Positions 1-11,976 of a stretch of 64,000 nucleotides of DNA are shown piece after piece. Every line of letters starts with the position of its first letter. Position 1 is the first letter of the stretch. Position numbers and translations under genes: made by a program. The DNA is from Pipra filicauda. Lineage: Eukaryota > Chordata > Aves > Passeriformes > Pipridae. Under the pieces are notes generated by a model that searched no databases, was not told the DNA's origin, and was given only the letters and a program-made list of their open reading frames with translations. The stretch is taken from NCBI RefSeq assembly GCF_003945595.2, contig NW_024104620.1, forward strand, positions 2,018,501-2,082,500, in the 5' to 3' direction.

Positions 1-3000
1 CATGAGAGTTTCTGGGGTGGCTGTACATCTCTTTCTATCATCAGGAGCTACAGAAATTTTTAAAAAGGCATTATTAGTCTTTTATAGAATAATCCACAAA
101 TTAAATAAATAATCCATAAATAAACTTAGAAGATAAACAAATAACTGTTTATAATATTGAATAGAGAACCAAAAAAACAAAAATCTAGATAGTAATTTAA
201 ATACTCCTTTTTGCTTTGTCTCCAGCTAGGAAAAAAACAGGATGGCACATCTGCCATGCTAGTGAAGACATACACATGGACTATCACTAAAACTGCTTCA
301 TGAAGCCATTGCCTGCTCTTCCAGGTGATTAATATAAGGCTTTATGGTTGAGATTTAGGGAAAAGAAAAAAATTACTTTCATACATTTGCTCTGGTTTTC
401 TTTAAAGGAGCAGTCACATTCTTTCCCAAAGAAGTTGGCAATACTTTTTCTTGGAAAGGAAATTAATTATACCAACAAATTCTGGTTTCCTTAAATATAT
501 TAGTACTTTAATATTTCATACTGGGTTAAGATCTGAAAAGAGAAATAAAAGTGGTTAAATCTTAAGCACATCACTTCAATTTCCTCAGAAAGTCTGGGGA
601 AGCAATTCCATCTCTTCTATTCATTACATAAAGGAAAAGAGGATTATTTCAAATGTGTTCAGAGACCTTAACTATGCAATATCCTTGTGGAATCCTCATG
701 TAATGAAGATTTTAGACCAAATTGTTCTTTCAGATAAAGCCACAGTAATATCCTTGATTTCAGGACTGGTCTGACTAACATCAGATCTTCATCACATTCA
801 ACTGTGCCATTTTTCGGGCAATGTCTCCTTCCTTGCTCAAAGAACTGTTCATATGGGTCAATGCTGCTCCGAATGGAGTCTCAGAAACCATCAGTCATTT
901 GCGATATGCTCTCATTCTGAGTGAAAAGTGAAGGAATTTGGAAACTAAATAAAGAAATGTAATATTGGTCAGCTAAAGAATTTTACTTAAAGTAAAAATA
1001 AAACATTTTTAACTGGTTCTAAGAATGCCCATTTTCAGTTTAACCTACAAAAGAGGAGGCACAACTGGATATCATAAATTCCAGACTACAAAGCAATATA
1101 GCTAAGCATTTCATTTGGATCCTGACAGTTCTTTCATGATCCTTTGGGTTTTCATCTCTCCACTTCAAGTGCATTATTCCAGATAATAGTTACGTCATTT
1201 ACCATTTTTATCTCCTCCTCTCAGTAGTTCCATGAAAGTGCTTTTTGCATGTATTGGTCTAAAGTGTTTCTTGCAGAGCTCCTGAGTGCACTGAGGGGCA
1301 CTCCAGCCCCTCTCAGTTGGCTGGTAGTGGGTGATTAAGACAATTCTGACCTGTTTTTTACCCTGTTATCAACTACACTTTTGTGTACTCACTCTACAAT
1401 TAGTCCACCCATACCAGTCTTAATTATGTTTCTTTATAAAGTCTCTGTGCTGCATCTTCTTTGAGGTGATTTCTTTGTACCTGGCCATGTTTTTTGGGCT
1501 GCATGCCTAATTCTCCTGGAATAACGAAGCTTATATTACTTAGGAAATGTGGGACACAGTCAAAGGGAGGGTTACTGACTGCATCCTCACCTAAAACTGC
1601 TGAGTAAGAGACATAAAATTGATCTCACTCCTGGCTGAGGAGGTCTTTCAGCCCCATCCCAAGACTACTAGACTAACCTCAATCTACTAACAAAAGGTGG
1701 CAAACTATCTCTCCTTTAAGAATTCTACTCCATATTCATCCAGGGATGCTGTTCTTAAGTGAGCCTTCATCAGTTCTCCTAAAGAAAGCATGTCGATACC
1801 TCTCTTCTTTCAGTACTTTCAAGTGAGATATTCGTGAGTGATGGCAGTCTTCGAAGTACCAAGTGACAAACCTGAGCTGCAATGGGGACAGCACGTGAGG
1901 GACTTTCCTCTTTTAAATCTTACATCTACTTCTTTTATGTGGATGTGTCCTAAATTGCACCGTTGAAGACCCTAATGGTTGAGAATGTCTCATCATTGTG
2001 CAGTTTCGGGATCTCAGACCGTAGATACTCAGGAGAAAGATTAGAACACAAATAACTGAAGACTATATTTTTAAAATTAGTTTGGGGTTTTTTTTCTTTC
2101 AGTTGGACTACATGATTATTGTAGGTCTCTTCTAAGAGAAAATATTCTCTCCCTTTTAACGGGTTCACTCTTAAGCAATATTTGCACTAGTAGCTCCCCA
2201 TCTTGTCTTTGGGCAAAAGCTTTTTTTTGTGCTTCCTGTCTTCACTGCTGAGTGATGTTCTGATCAGCAGGAAAGAAGAAAGAAATGGACAGTTTCCCCT
2301 AAGCCATCATAAATTTTTCCTGCCAAGACCCCCCTGGTAAGACAGAGCTGGTGATTTCATATTGCAGCTGCATCACAGAATGGCAAAAAGGAATCATATG
2401 ATGTTACTGCTTAGGGAGCTCATAAAGCCCTAGCAAGATCTCTGTCCCCACACGCCCACACTAAAGAATGGATATGATAAAGCTTGGATATCATCCAAAC
2501 CCTGCTTTCTGTCTCCAGTTTTCTGTTTTCAGCAGCCAAGCTTTTCAAATTTGTACTAGAATAATGTGACCTCGGGAGATCTTTATTTAAACAAATAGAA
2601 TTAGGTTGTATAGCTGTGTGGTTAATGACAGTTCCTGAAACACATTCAGCAGCAATTTGATGTTATTATTATAGCTAAGTAGTTTTCATAAGGTCTCAGC
2701 TAAATATTTCTCCACTAACTCATCAAGACAGAGAGTTGACCTCAGCTTTCTTTCAGAGTCCATCAATTCAGCTCCTTGGGAAGCAGAGGGGCTGTTTAAA
2801 ACAAAAATCCAAGAACTTTCACCTCCTCCTGTTCCATATTAGCTAAACATACTGAGTCTGCAGGGCTGCCCATCCCCTGGTGGGTCATAATACCTGTTTT
2901 CGTTCTATTTTTAAGGGTAAACTTCTTCATAAAAGTGGGCTGCCTGCTGGGGTCCTGATGCATTTAAGATCTTGATATTCAGATTACGGTAGAAGGAGCT

Positions 3001-3460
3001 AAAGAGGAAGGAAAATATGTTCTAGTCTTGCTGTTGTGTTCAATGGAAGTTTAATCACATCAGGCTTTTCCTTTTTTCAAATTAGCATCATTTGTATTTA
3101 GCCTTCATTAGCGCAGTTTAGATTAAGCAGTTGGTTACAGTGAACCCTACAGAAATTGGGATGTGCTTAAGCTTCTCTGTAAAGAGGCCTAAGGGCTGTA
3201 TATTTATAGAGATCCATGAAAGGGATTTGAAAGGAAAAAACACACATGGTTTTGTGCGAATTTAATTTGTATGAATAAGATAAAGTTATTTATGAGAAGA
3301 AAAAAATTCTGCCAATAAAGGAGTATCGCTGCATTTGTCAGCATGATGGAAATGTTCTGTAACTGAGTATTTTCTTCAGAATATGCATATTGTAAAGCTC
3401 ACTACCCCTGATGTTGCCCTCAGCTCTGGGGTCAGTGCCTGTCACATTCAGGGACACATA
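1..3460. other. Unique AT-rich non-coding DNA, no gene seen
   Basis: No gene, RNA gene or transposon was recognised here. The longest open frame is only 72 codons, antisense at 1950-2168, and it has no recognisable motif. The stretch is AT-rich with few CpG dinucleotides. The string CATCACAGAATGG near 2369 resembles a CR1 tail for a few bases, but the sequence after it does not continue as CR1. Ordinary avian intergenic or intronic DNA is the best reading. Confidence 0.6.
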
Positions 3461-3657
3461 TCATAGAATGGTTTGGGTTGGAAGGAACCTTAAAGACCAC
3501 CTCATTCCAACCCCCTGCCATGGGCAGGGGCACATTCCACTAGAGCAGGTTGCTCCAAGCCCCATCCAACTTGGCCTTGAACACTTCCAGAGATGGGGCA
3601 GCCACAGCTTCTCTGGGCAACCTGTGCCACAACCTCAACACCCTCACAGTAAAGAAC
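3461..3657 (-). mobile_element. CR1 LINE, 5'-truncated 3' end
   Basis: The plus strand starts with TCATAGAATGGTTTGGGTTG, the reverse complement of the CR1 3' terminus, and continues through the CCAACCCCCTGCCATGGGCA and TTGGCCTTGAACACTTCCAG blocks typical of avian CR1. Read on the minus strand, the last codons of CR1 ORF2 are intact (LPREAVAAPSLEVFKAKLD) and end at a TAG whose complement lies at 3540-3542. Similarity is lost after CAGTAAAGAAC. Such short 5'-truncated copies are the usual product of CR1 insertion. The plus-strand open frame across it (3411-3662) is an antisense shadow. Only one copy of the terminal octamer is present. Confidence 0.95.
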
Positions 3658-5096
3658 TGTGAACACAGACAAATATTTCCCTCAAAGCACAGCTACATGA
3701 GGTCTGCATGAATTTTGAGGGTGGCATACATATTATTTGCTGCTTGACCTTTCTGGTCTTGGAAAGCTCTCCTGGACCCAGGGAATGGTGTGGGCTGCCA
3801 GGCAGACCTGGTGGCCCAGAGGTGCCCAGTACTCACTCAGAAGGGTTTCTGAGTTACCTGTGGTTTCTCTACTGCCTGGAAAAGTCCTTCTACGCTGTGT
3901 CCTGCTGGCAATAGCTCTGACATTCATGTCAGTCTGTGAAGATGTCCTGTTCTCCTACGTGTCCTTGTCCATGCCTTCTACTTGTCCTCTATACTTTTGA
4001 GCCTGAACTAATGTAAATCTACAATCTCCAAAACGTCAAGGCCCATTTCCTTCAATCTTCCTTTCATGAGCATTAACTCCTAAACAGTGTGGGATACATA
4101 CAGTTTCCTGACTGGCTCAGAGCTCTCTCTTCCAATTCCAGATAAATTAACAGTGTGAGCTGCTCTTTCCTTTATTCAAGGTTGTATTTTTGCACCAAGC
4201 TCTTGAAGCCTGGGGACTAAAAATGTCATCAGATACCTCTGGATGCAGGGCCTGGATGCTGGAGGTCCAGGGACCTTGTCAGAGTCTACCACAGTCCTGT
4301 CAGAACACAGCAAGCAGAGGTGATGCCACTGCAGGGTGAGTTAATTGGCGCTGAAGAAGCAGGACACCTCTGTGGGAATCTCAGGTTGCTTTTCCATGAT
4401 TTAAAAAAGTAACTTCAGAAAAAAAACCAACATTTTGCTTACAAATGTAAGGAGATATGATTGAAGCTCCTCTATGGAGAGTTTTAAAGCAACCAAGGCA
4501 CCATACCCTGAGTTTATAATCAGGCCACGATGCACTGTCAGAGACTGAGTCCCTTCAGCATCCGCTGCAACAACGTGCATGTGAAAGTGAAAAGGCAACT
4601 TTATGTTTTTCCCTGTGGGGGAAAAACCACTGAAAGCCCTTTTTCCTTTTTAATATACTAAGAGGCGTAAAAGATTTCTTGCTATCTTCAGATGTCAGTG
4701 TTAGATTAGGATGTGATGACAGAGGACATAAGGTATTGCTGGACAGTAAAACGCCTCTGGTCACAAGCAAGCCTGTCCTCGTTAATTTTATCTCAACCCC
4801 ATCTCCCTGATTTGTCACTGGTTCTGAATTCTTCAATCCTTTCTCTCCATAAAAATGTCTATCTGTCTCTTAAATTCATTTATGTCATTGCCTTTTAATG
4901 ACCTTTCTTGATAACTTACTCTTTGTATTTTCTATCCTGAGTAAAAAGCTCTGCCTGAATGAATTCTCTCATTGGTCTTAATTCCCCAAATTTGAGGGTT
5001 TGTGGCTGTCTGTCCTGGTTATTCACTTCCTCACCAATATGAGTATTATATTTATGGATGTATATACATTTTTTCACTAGGCAAAAAGCTTGTTAC
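3658..5096. other. Unique non-coding DNA, no gene seen
   Basis: Only short open frames are present (up to 93 codons, antisense at 4555-4836), without recognisable domains and overlapping on several frames. A weak resemblance to a CR1 3' region around 4830-4950 was judged too poor to annotate. Confidence 0.55.
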
Positions 5097-5205
5097 TTTG
5101 TTTTTGTTTTGGGAGGGGTTTTTTTGTTGTTGTTTGTTTGTTTGTGGTTTTTTTTTGGTTTTGGTTTTTTTGTTGTTTTTGGTTTTGTTTTGGTTTGTTT
5201 TTTTG
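5097..5205. repeat. G/T-only low-complexity tract
   Basis: This 109-bp stretch contains only G and T on the plus strand except for one A at 5114. It is built from irregular GTTT, GGTTTT and long T runs, not a fixed repeat unit. Similar tracts occur at 45530, 61914 and 63814, and A/C tracts on the opposite strand at 6124, 24671, 32682 and 39650. Open frames read through it (5002-5259 + and 5052-5252 -) give biased peptides and are not genes. Confidence 0.9.
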
Positions 5206-5794
5206 AATGGAAGTTCATTTACTAAAACACATGTGGGCAGCCTTTTCCACATTTTATGACAGCTCTAAGTTTGGAAAAAAAAAAAGTTTTAAGACTATAT
5301 ATATATGTGCTATACCTGTAGTAGGGACTCTTTACCAGGACTGAGCACGAGCCAGATAAACACAGCTCTGAGTCTAGTTGCTTGCTTTGGCAAGTTTTTT
5401 CCAAACATATTGTTCTTCTCTCCTATTCTGTGGATTGCATATTTTAAACCATCATCCTCTACTATGTCAAACATGAACTCAGCTTCTACAAAAATATTCC
5501 TCTTGGCTGTCTTGATAATTTTTGCAATGCTTAGAAAATTATTAAACCTTAAGAAACAGTAATAAGAATACAGTGTTCACATGTATAGCTCTATTCTTCA
5601 CACCTCAGCTTGGGTTACCTGCAAAACTCTCTCAGATGCATTTTCTATTCCAAGCCTTTGTGCTTCAGACCAGCTCAAAAAGCTTTATTATAAAACTTTA
5701 CCCATTTCATTTCTGTGCAGATTTCATTGTCCGTCATGGTCAATATATCTTCCCTTAATTTTCACAGAGTCCAGTCAGGCAGGTCATGACCAGA
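5206..5794. other. Unique non-coding DNA, possible further old CR1 sequence
   Basis: No gene was recognised. Open frames of 60-85 codons overlap in different frames. The stretch includes a short TATATATAT run near 5299. Because it lies on the 3' side of the ancient CR1 at 5795, part of it could be unrecognisable 3' sequence of that element; this is inference only. Confidence 0.45.
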
Positions 5795-5960
5795 TTCTTC
5801 TATAATCTTTTTATATATTTAGACACTATAATGAGATCACCATCTAGGTCTGCTTTTTCTTTCAGGCTATATATGCTACACTTCTTGAGTCCTTTCCTTA
5901 TCTATGGCATAAATTTAACTCCTTACCTTTACCATATTACTCTGCAAACTGACTGAAGTG
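5795..5960 (-). mobile_element. Ancient, highly diverged CR1 fragment
   Basis: The order of short blocks on the plus strand follows the antisense of the CR1 ORF2 end. A block resembling ..ACTATAATGAGATCACC is followed by TTTTTCTTTCAGGCT, then CTTGAGTCCTTTCCTTATC, then a weakly matching TTTACCATATTACTCTGC. In CR1 these correspond to the motifs usually seen as TATAATCATGTCACC, CTTTTCCAGGCT, CTTCAGCCTTTCCTCAT and TGATCATTTTGGTGGCTCT. Divergence is large, so this would be an old amniote-age copy. The edges are approximate. The alignment is by eye from memory of the family and needs a profile search. Confidence 0.5.
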
Positions 5961-6123
5961 TCAAAGCTGTAGGTGGTTTTTCAGTCTTTTGAGTTAATAC
6001 GTGATTTTAAAATTTGGTGGGTCCAGCTTTGCTACAGTCCTTACCCTTTTTTTTTTCAAGCAGAAAGATCTGCCTCCATGACATTGCTGAGTGTTACAGA
6101 AGCTGCCATTTGGGAGCACTGGT
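5961..6123. other. Non-coding DNA between old CR1 and A/C tract
   Basis: Short unique stretch with a T-run near 6049. It could include the 5' part of the neighbouring ancient CR1, but no block is recognisable. Confidence 0.4.
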
Positions 6124-6211
6124 CAAAAAAAAAACAAGAAAAAGCTCCACACCAGCACCACCAAAAATAACAAAAGAGAACAAACAAACCAACCAATCAA
6201 CCCCTCCAAAA
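6124..6211. repeat. A/C-rich low-complexity tract
   Basis: Mostly A and C on the plus strand: it begins with a run of A, passes through irregular CACCA and ACAAAA strings and ends with CAAACAAACCAACCAATC. On the minus strand this is the same G/T-type composition as the tract at 5097-5205. The three overlapping open frames across it are compositional artefacts. Confidence 0.8.
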
Positions 6212-9200
6212 GGTGCCTGCTAATCCTTACGTGTTGGTTCTTCCATCTGGGTCCTGATGGTTATTCCTTTGAGCATCCAGCCCATGCCTTAGAAAGAAGG
6301 ATAAAGGCTCAAAATTTCCTTGGTCCTGTATTATAAACCACATAGCTCACACAGGGTTGAGTAAATCCTTTCAGCAAAACAACTCAAGGTCTGCTCTGGA
6401 AAATGCATAATGCTCTCTTATGAAGGCATTTTTTTGGTTTAGACTGATTAGTGAGAAGAAACTGTGAAACACTGAACCCCTGGATTGTGCTGCAGCATTA
6501 AATAATTATAGCCAGTTCTTCCAGTTCTGTCTGTGGGTTAGTAATGAAGTGGCTATGTCCTTCCTATCAGTGTTTAGCAATATTAATTCCTATGTCCCTG
6601 AGTTATGTGGCAAACATGAGCAGAGAATCCCAGGGAAAAGCTGCATTTATTTTTAGTACTGTCTACAGTCTCATGGAGCTGGCATACTCTGCACCAAGAA
6701 AAGACAATAATTTGTTCTACTTGCAAGGGAAGAAAAAAATAATTGGGGTGGGGAATGTTATTTACCACAGTTGTATAAATAAGAAGATTTTGATGTTGAT
6801 TTTTGGAGGTAGATGTGACAGGAATTGTCAGACACAGAGTGCCAGAGCTGGTGCTCAGTATCATGATCAGGAGCAGCCACAGCAGGGACAAGGTCACACA
6901 AGTGCAAGAAAGATAGTGGGCTAATGCCTGTATTGCCATCATTTGCTGCAAGGTCAGCACCTAGAACATGCACTGTGTATCACTTAAAAGGGTTTGTTTC
7001 CAGCTGTAATTCCATGTATGTATGAGCTGCAGCTGCTTTGCTTGGCTGCTGTATGTCCTATTCGGGTGTTTCTATAAAGATGGGAAATTTTTCTCTGCAG
7101 AAAAGGATCGTGCAACATATAAAACACCACAAGGAATTATTTTTTTTTTACATTGGCAGACTGGAACTAGCAAAAAATGATAGTTATCAGGAAAAAAAAT
7201 GCCATCATTGGCTTGATTTGCACAAGTCTGGCTGATCCTATGAGAACAGAGCTACACTTTCTCACATCTTCCGAAGCATGTCTAAGATCTATTCCTGAAA
7301 CTGCATCCAAGTGATATTCATTAACAGTTCTACCATGCATATTTATTTTGCACTGCAAATGATAATGTGTGAACAACAAAAGGGATAATGTCATTATGGA
7401 GGCACAAGTAGCAGCTCTGTACTTGTGAGCGGGTTTATGTTCTCATTCAAAGCATTTTCTGCTCCAGAGATCTGTCTGCATGATGTGTTTGGTTAAAGTA
7501 GCAGACAAACAAATATTTGTTCCAGGAAATTTAAATCCAGATTAAACACATTTCTATGCTAATTTATAAAACATCATTTAAGTATCGTCTGTTTCTGTGC
7601 TTTTCATACAGATTCCACACATCCAAGAAAACAACCAAGGCAGAAATGGACTTAAAGCCTGTCTTTGCTTCAGGAGTGAAAACGAGATGTAGTTTAAGCA
7701 ACCCACCCTGGAGATGGCAGCACTGGCCAGATTTCCCGAGATTATGTGTGTTTTGTCTTCTCATGCTTTACTTGAGCAAAACTTTGGCACAAACCCCGAT
7801 GCCAGGATTTATATCACAAAGTATGGAAAGCCTGCAGAGCTCCACACACATGCCTTTTGCAGCACCTGCAATAGAACTGTCCTATCTATGAGCTCCGTGG
7901 TTTTAGTGTCTCACAACTGCATGAAGAAAGGTGTGGTCTTTTGAAGGAAATAACAATCACACCCAGGAAAAGAATGTCTAAAAGGTGCTTAGAATAATGT
8001 GAGAATATGGAGAGACAGGAAAATGTTTGTATCTCACCTTAAGATGGCTCTGAAATCTATATCAAAGAAAAAAAGGTAAGCATAGAAAGTTACAGTGCAG
8101 CTTTATAAAGCTATTTTTGTGAAAAAAGTAGGCTGCTCGTGTGTTTGTCTCACGTTAGAAGGCTGTAGGTGACTGGTGCATGCACAGATTCAGGAATCAC
8201 ACAGCCAGAGCTGTGCCATCCTGCCTTGAGCAGAGCCACTGCCATCACCCCACCCTGAGCACTGACTGCACAAACAAACAAGGGGCTCTGCCAGGACCTG
8301 CCACATCTGGGAATGTTTTCGACAAACTGAATTGCTGTCAGTGAAGAATCATTCATCACAGTTGAACCACTTTTGGTAGAAAACGCTGGTTGAGTAAGCC
8401 CTTTTGGCAGGAAATACTTTTTTTGCTGCAGTTTCTGATCAGGATGAAAAATGCCTTTCCTGAAGTAACCAGCAGACTGATAGCCTGGACAGGAAACAGG
8501 GATGCATGAGGAAAGGTCCCTTTTCCCAGGAGTACACTGTAAGATGCAAAGAATAGAATCTCAGAGTCTCTTTTCTGCACAACGGTCAATAATCCCACGG
8601 TGTGGGATGCTCCTAGAAGATGGAGGAATGGCAGTACCAGGACATGAATGTGGATCCTATGCTTTCAAACAAAAGGTATCAGCTCTGCCTAGGAGAGTTA
8701 TATAATTCTCAGTATTTCCTAGGAAGAGATATTCTAGTAAATTCTTCTCATGAGAGAAACATTTCTTTTTTAGGAAGGAAGTGCTCATTCTCCTAGAACA
8801 AAAGCCATCCAACATTGTATTTCCAGCTTTCAGAAGAACTTCTCAGGAGCCATTGAATCTAATTACTTATTTCTTGTGTTATGTTGTTTGCAGACTTTCC
8901 TCACTAAAGTTAGTCTGGGGTATTCTAGAAAACCTGGACACCAAGAAAAAAAAAATGCCAGTTCGGTTTTTGTTTTGAGATTTAGGAAATATTACCATCT
9001 TCCTTAATGATATAATAAACAAAGCACCTATTGAAACAAATGGGCAGCTTTCATTTTTGTCTCTTCTCTCCAATAAATTACAGCCTATTTGTATGAAGCA
9101 GAAATTAGCTGAGAATAAATGAAACAATCATCCATGATCACCTTGACCTTTGTGACAACCAGGCAGGAAATAGTTTTCTGGTCTCACCACAGTTTTTTCA

Positions 9201-11430
9201 GTCTGGCACATTTGTGGCTGCCAGGTGTGGGTGAGGGCTGAGATCTCACCGCATATTACAAGAGGGCTGTGAGACTGAGAGAGTTCTCATAGATCTGTCA
9301 AAATTTTCATTTTTCTCTGGTTTCATTTCAGTTTTGATTTTCTTATGTTTACACTGCACTAAGGGATAACAAAGTACAAAAACAAAACTCATTTCCAGCC
9401 TTCAGAAAACACATAAATGGGTGTAGAAAAGGTTGCAATGAAATACTTCAACAACGTGCAAGCCTTCCTCTCTGAAGAGTTTCACATCAATATCTTCATG
9501 GAAACAAACTTTTTCCTCATTTCAACAGGCTGAGTGTTTCTCTTTAAGATACATTTCAAGGCTGTTGTCTAATTCACACTATTGTACAGACACAACTCAC
9601 AGAAACCTTATAACTTTCTCTAGGTTTTTCTGAACTTTCCTAAGGTAAAGGTACCATTTTCTATTCCATTTCCTGGAACAGAAAGACCTATGGAAATTTG
9701 GAGTTGTTTAACATCCACTAGACTTTTGCAGCAAAGCCTGGAACATAAAAATTTTTTCTCAGGTTTTCCAAACTCTTCCACTTTACAGCTGGGAGTCCAG
9801 AAGAGAGCACGAGACATTTCCTCAGTGTTCTCACCTGGCACTGGTGATGGGCACCGGCAAAAAGTTCCATGGAATTGGAATCATGCTTTTAAATCCATGA
9901 ACTTTTTGCAAAGCTAAACATATGTTGTTCAAACCCCACCAGCAGAAGGAGGGCAACTTGTCTGTGAGCCAGCTGCCTCCTCATTTCCCTCCCAGTGCCC
10001 TCCTAAGAAGCCCAGAGGGTAATAGAAATCTTGCTTTATTACAGTCCCTCTATGTCTGGATTAATGCACTCACTGCAGCCTTCTAGCAAGATGCCAAGCA
10101 CTCCACGGCTCAAGTAATAGACTGTAATATCCCTGACATTCAGGATGAAAAAAACAGAATACAATTAAAAACAGAATACATAATATTCACTGAAATAAAA
10201 CAGATTTCCAATCAATTAAAGCAGACTCTCCTTCCAATAGCACCAGACAAATAATACATTTACAAAACTAATCGGTTCTACACAAGCTGAGCTAATGAGT
10301 GTCATTTGGGTCACATCCTCAAATTGCAAATAAATGTTATCATTTATCAACCTAACACATTACTCAATAAATCTTCTGCACCACTGTTCATACTTATCAG
10401 CTGTGTCATTTAATATTCCTTTCTGGTTTAGAAAACTATTTCCTCTGGTGCCTGACCCCTTGTAATGGAAAACTACTGAAAACAGACAGTAGCTAATTCA
10501 AGAATCATATAATTTGGAGCTAAACAGAGATGTGAACAGTGTTGAAATGCTCTAATATTAATTTTTCAAAAGGTCTCCTCCCAGGTTGGAAATATTACAA
10601 GGTGTTGAGAAGAAATTTTCATTTAAGGAAAGTCAGACTATAGTTAATGCCATAAGAGATTTTATGGTATGTAAAATCATGAAAATTATTGCCTTCTGTC
10701 CAGTTAAGGAGACCTGTTTTCTCATTTATGCAACAGAAACTTGGACACTCCCAATTCCAGGCATAAGACCTCCCTATCTCAGCCACCTGATGCATAGCAC
10801 ACTATTTTGTTTGCAAAGTGGTGATTTTGGTGATTTCAGCATTTCCCAATCACTCCCCAGATGGGAATTAAAAACGAGGGAGCTTCCAAAAACTACCCAT
10901 TTAACCAACACTCCTCTTCCCCCCGCTGACAACCAGAAGGGAAACAGGTCTTGTTACCCTCTGGGTGATACCTGGTGAGTGTTTTCCTTCATCCCAGCCT
11001 GCTTCCTGAGCCAAGGCTCACTGCAGGCTCCACTGCATAGCACAGAGAGAGACCTTTTCCCAACACATCCATTCCAGAACTGAACTACTCAGATTCATCT
11101 TCTTCACTGCAGACACATAAAAGCAAAGGCATAGAGCCACTGGGACACATCTCAGAGGGACATCTTGTGACCAACCTTCTCCAGAAGTGTGCTTTCATGT
11201 CTCAAGAGCACGTTTAGAGTGACTGCCAAACACTAAAGGAGTTATGAACTGTGGTGTCCTCTTTGTGCACTTGCTTTACAACCCACTGCATAGCTGTACA
11301 CAATATATAGGCACAGGACCATGTATTACCAGAAGGGCTCTCACCAGCAGTGCACTGGATAGTAAATGATCCATTCAACAAACACAGCTGAGCCAGGTGC
11401 GTTGGTGGTCAGCTGGTTTATGAGGATCTA
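6212..11430. other. Unique non-coding DNA, no gene seen
   Basis: No gene was supported in this 5.2-kb stretch. The longest frames are 130 codons (10586-10978 +) and a 126-codon frame (6544-6924 +) that is open on the opposite strand over nearly the same bases (6583-6960 -), a mark of chance openness. None shows a domain, signal peptide or codon pattern I recognise. A somewhat GC-richer patch lies near 8160-8310. Around 10145-10185 the string AAAACAGAATACA recurs in tandem. Confidence 0.6.
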
Positions 11431-11757
11431 ACTCACTTCTCAATTTCAATTCCCTTTCCCCTTACTCCTCTGCTTGCTGCTATTTTCCTTATGTCCTCCC
11501 CCACTGCTTCTCTGACTAGTGCCCCTGCACTGATTCAAGTCCCCTCTTTAGCAGCATCATCATCACTCCTGTCCCTTATTCTTATGGCTCCTAATATTCT
11601 CATTATCTCTCTTACTTTTACTTTCAGCTCATATCCCATTCATTTCCTATCATCTCATTTGGTCCCACTCCTTCATTTCCCTTCTTTTCACCCTTCTCAG
11701 TCCTTACCCTTTATCATTTGAGTCCAATATGTTTTCTTATCCCCTCCCTGCCTCTGG
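11431..11757. repeat. Pyrimidine-rich strand-asymmetric stretch
   Basis: About 330 bp in which roughly three quarters or more of plus-strand bases are C or T; the line 11461-11520 has 13 purines out of 60. It is not a microsatellite: the sequence is irregular, mixing CTCC, TTCC and CATT strings. The 76-codon frame inside it (11491-11721) is Ser/Leu/Pro-rich purely because of this composition. It could be a decayed pyrimidine microsatellite, or the purine-rich sense strand of an unrecognised element on the minus strand. Confidence 0.6.
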
Positions 11758-11874
11758 CAACAGCACGGCCAAAAGCAAGGATGAGACAGAATTTTGTTAT
11801 CAGCTTGGGCCTTGTTGTGGCAGAAACCCCACAGTGCAAGGAGATATGACTTCTCCAGCAGCTGGAAACCCAAC
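11758..11874. other. Short non-coding spacer before CR1 stub
   Basis: Nothing recognisable; the pyrimidine bias stops at about 11757. Confidence 0.4.
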
Positions 11875-11976
11875 ATAGCATCACAGAATGGTTTGGGATG
11901 AAGGGACCTTAAAGATCATCTCACTCCAACATCTCTGCCAGGGGCAGGGACACCTTCCACTGGAAACTTGAGCAGG
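11875..11976 (-). mobile_element. CR1 LINE 3' stub
   Basis: The plus strand reads TAGCATCACAGAATGGTTTG, then an ACCTTAAAGATCATCTCACT block and a CAGGGACACCTTCCACTGGA block, in antisense CR1 order. Homology fades at about 11976, so only around 100 bp of the 3' end is present. It differs from the copy at 3461 by small indels, so the two are independent insertions. Confidence 0.93.

Noticed and set aside
2369..2390. CATCACAGAATGG resembling a CR1 3' tip
   Set aside because: The sequence after it does not continue as CR1.
3411..3662. 83-codon sense frame with an apparently clean peptide
   Set aside because: It is the antisense of a CR1 tail. The same holds for 39708-39899.
4830..4960. Weak resemblance to a CR1 3' region
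   Set aside because: Only isolated short matches; block order not established.
6544..6960. 126-codon sense and 125-codon antisense frames over the same bases
   Set aside because: Mirror openness on both strands and no domain in either.
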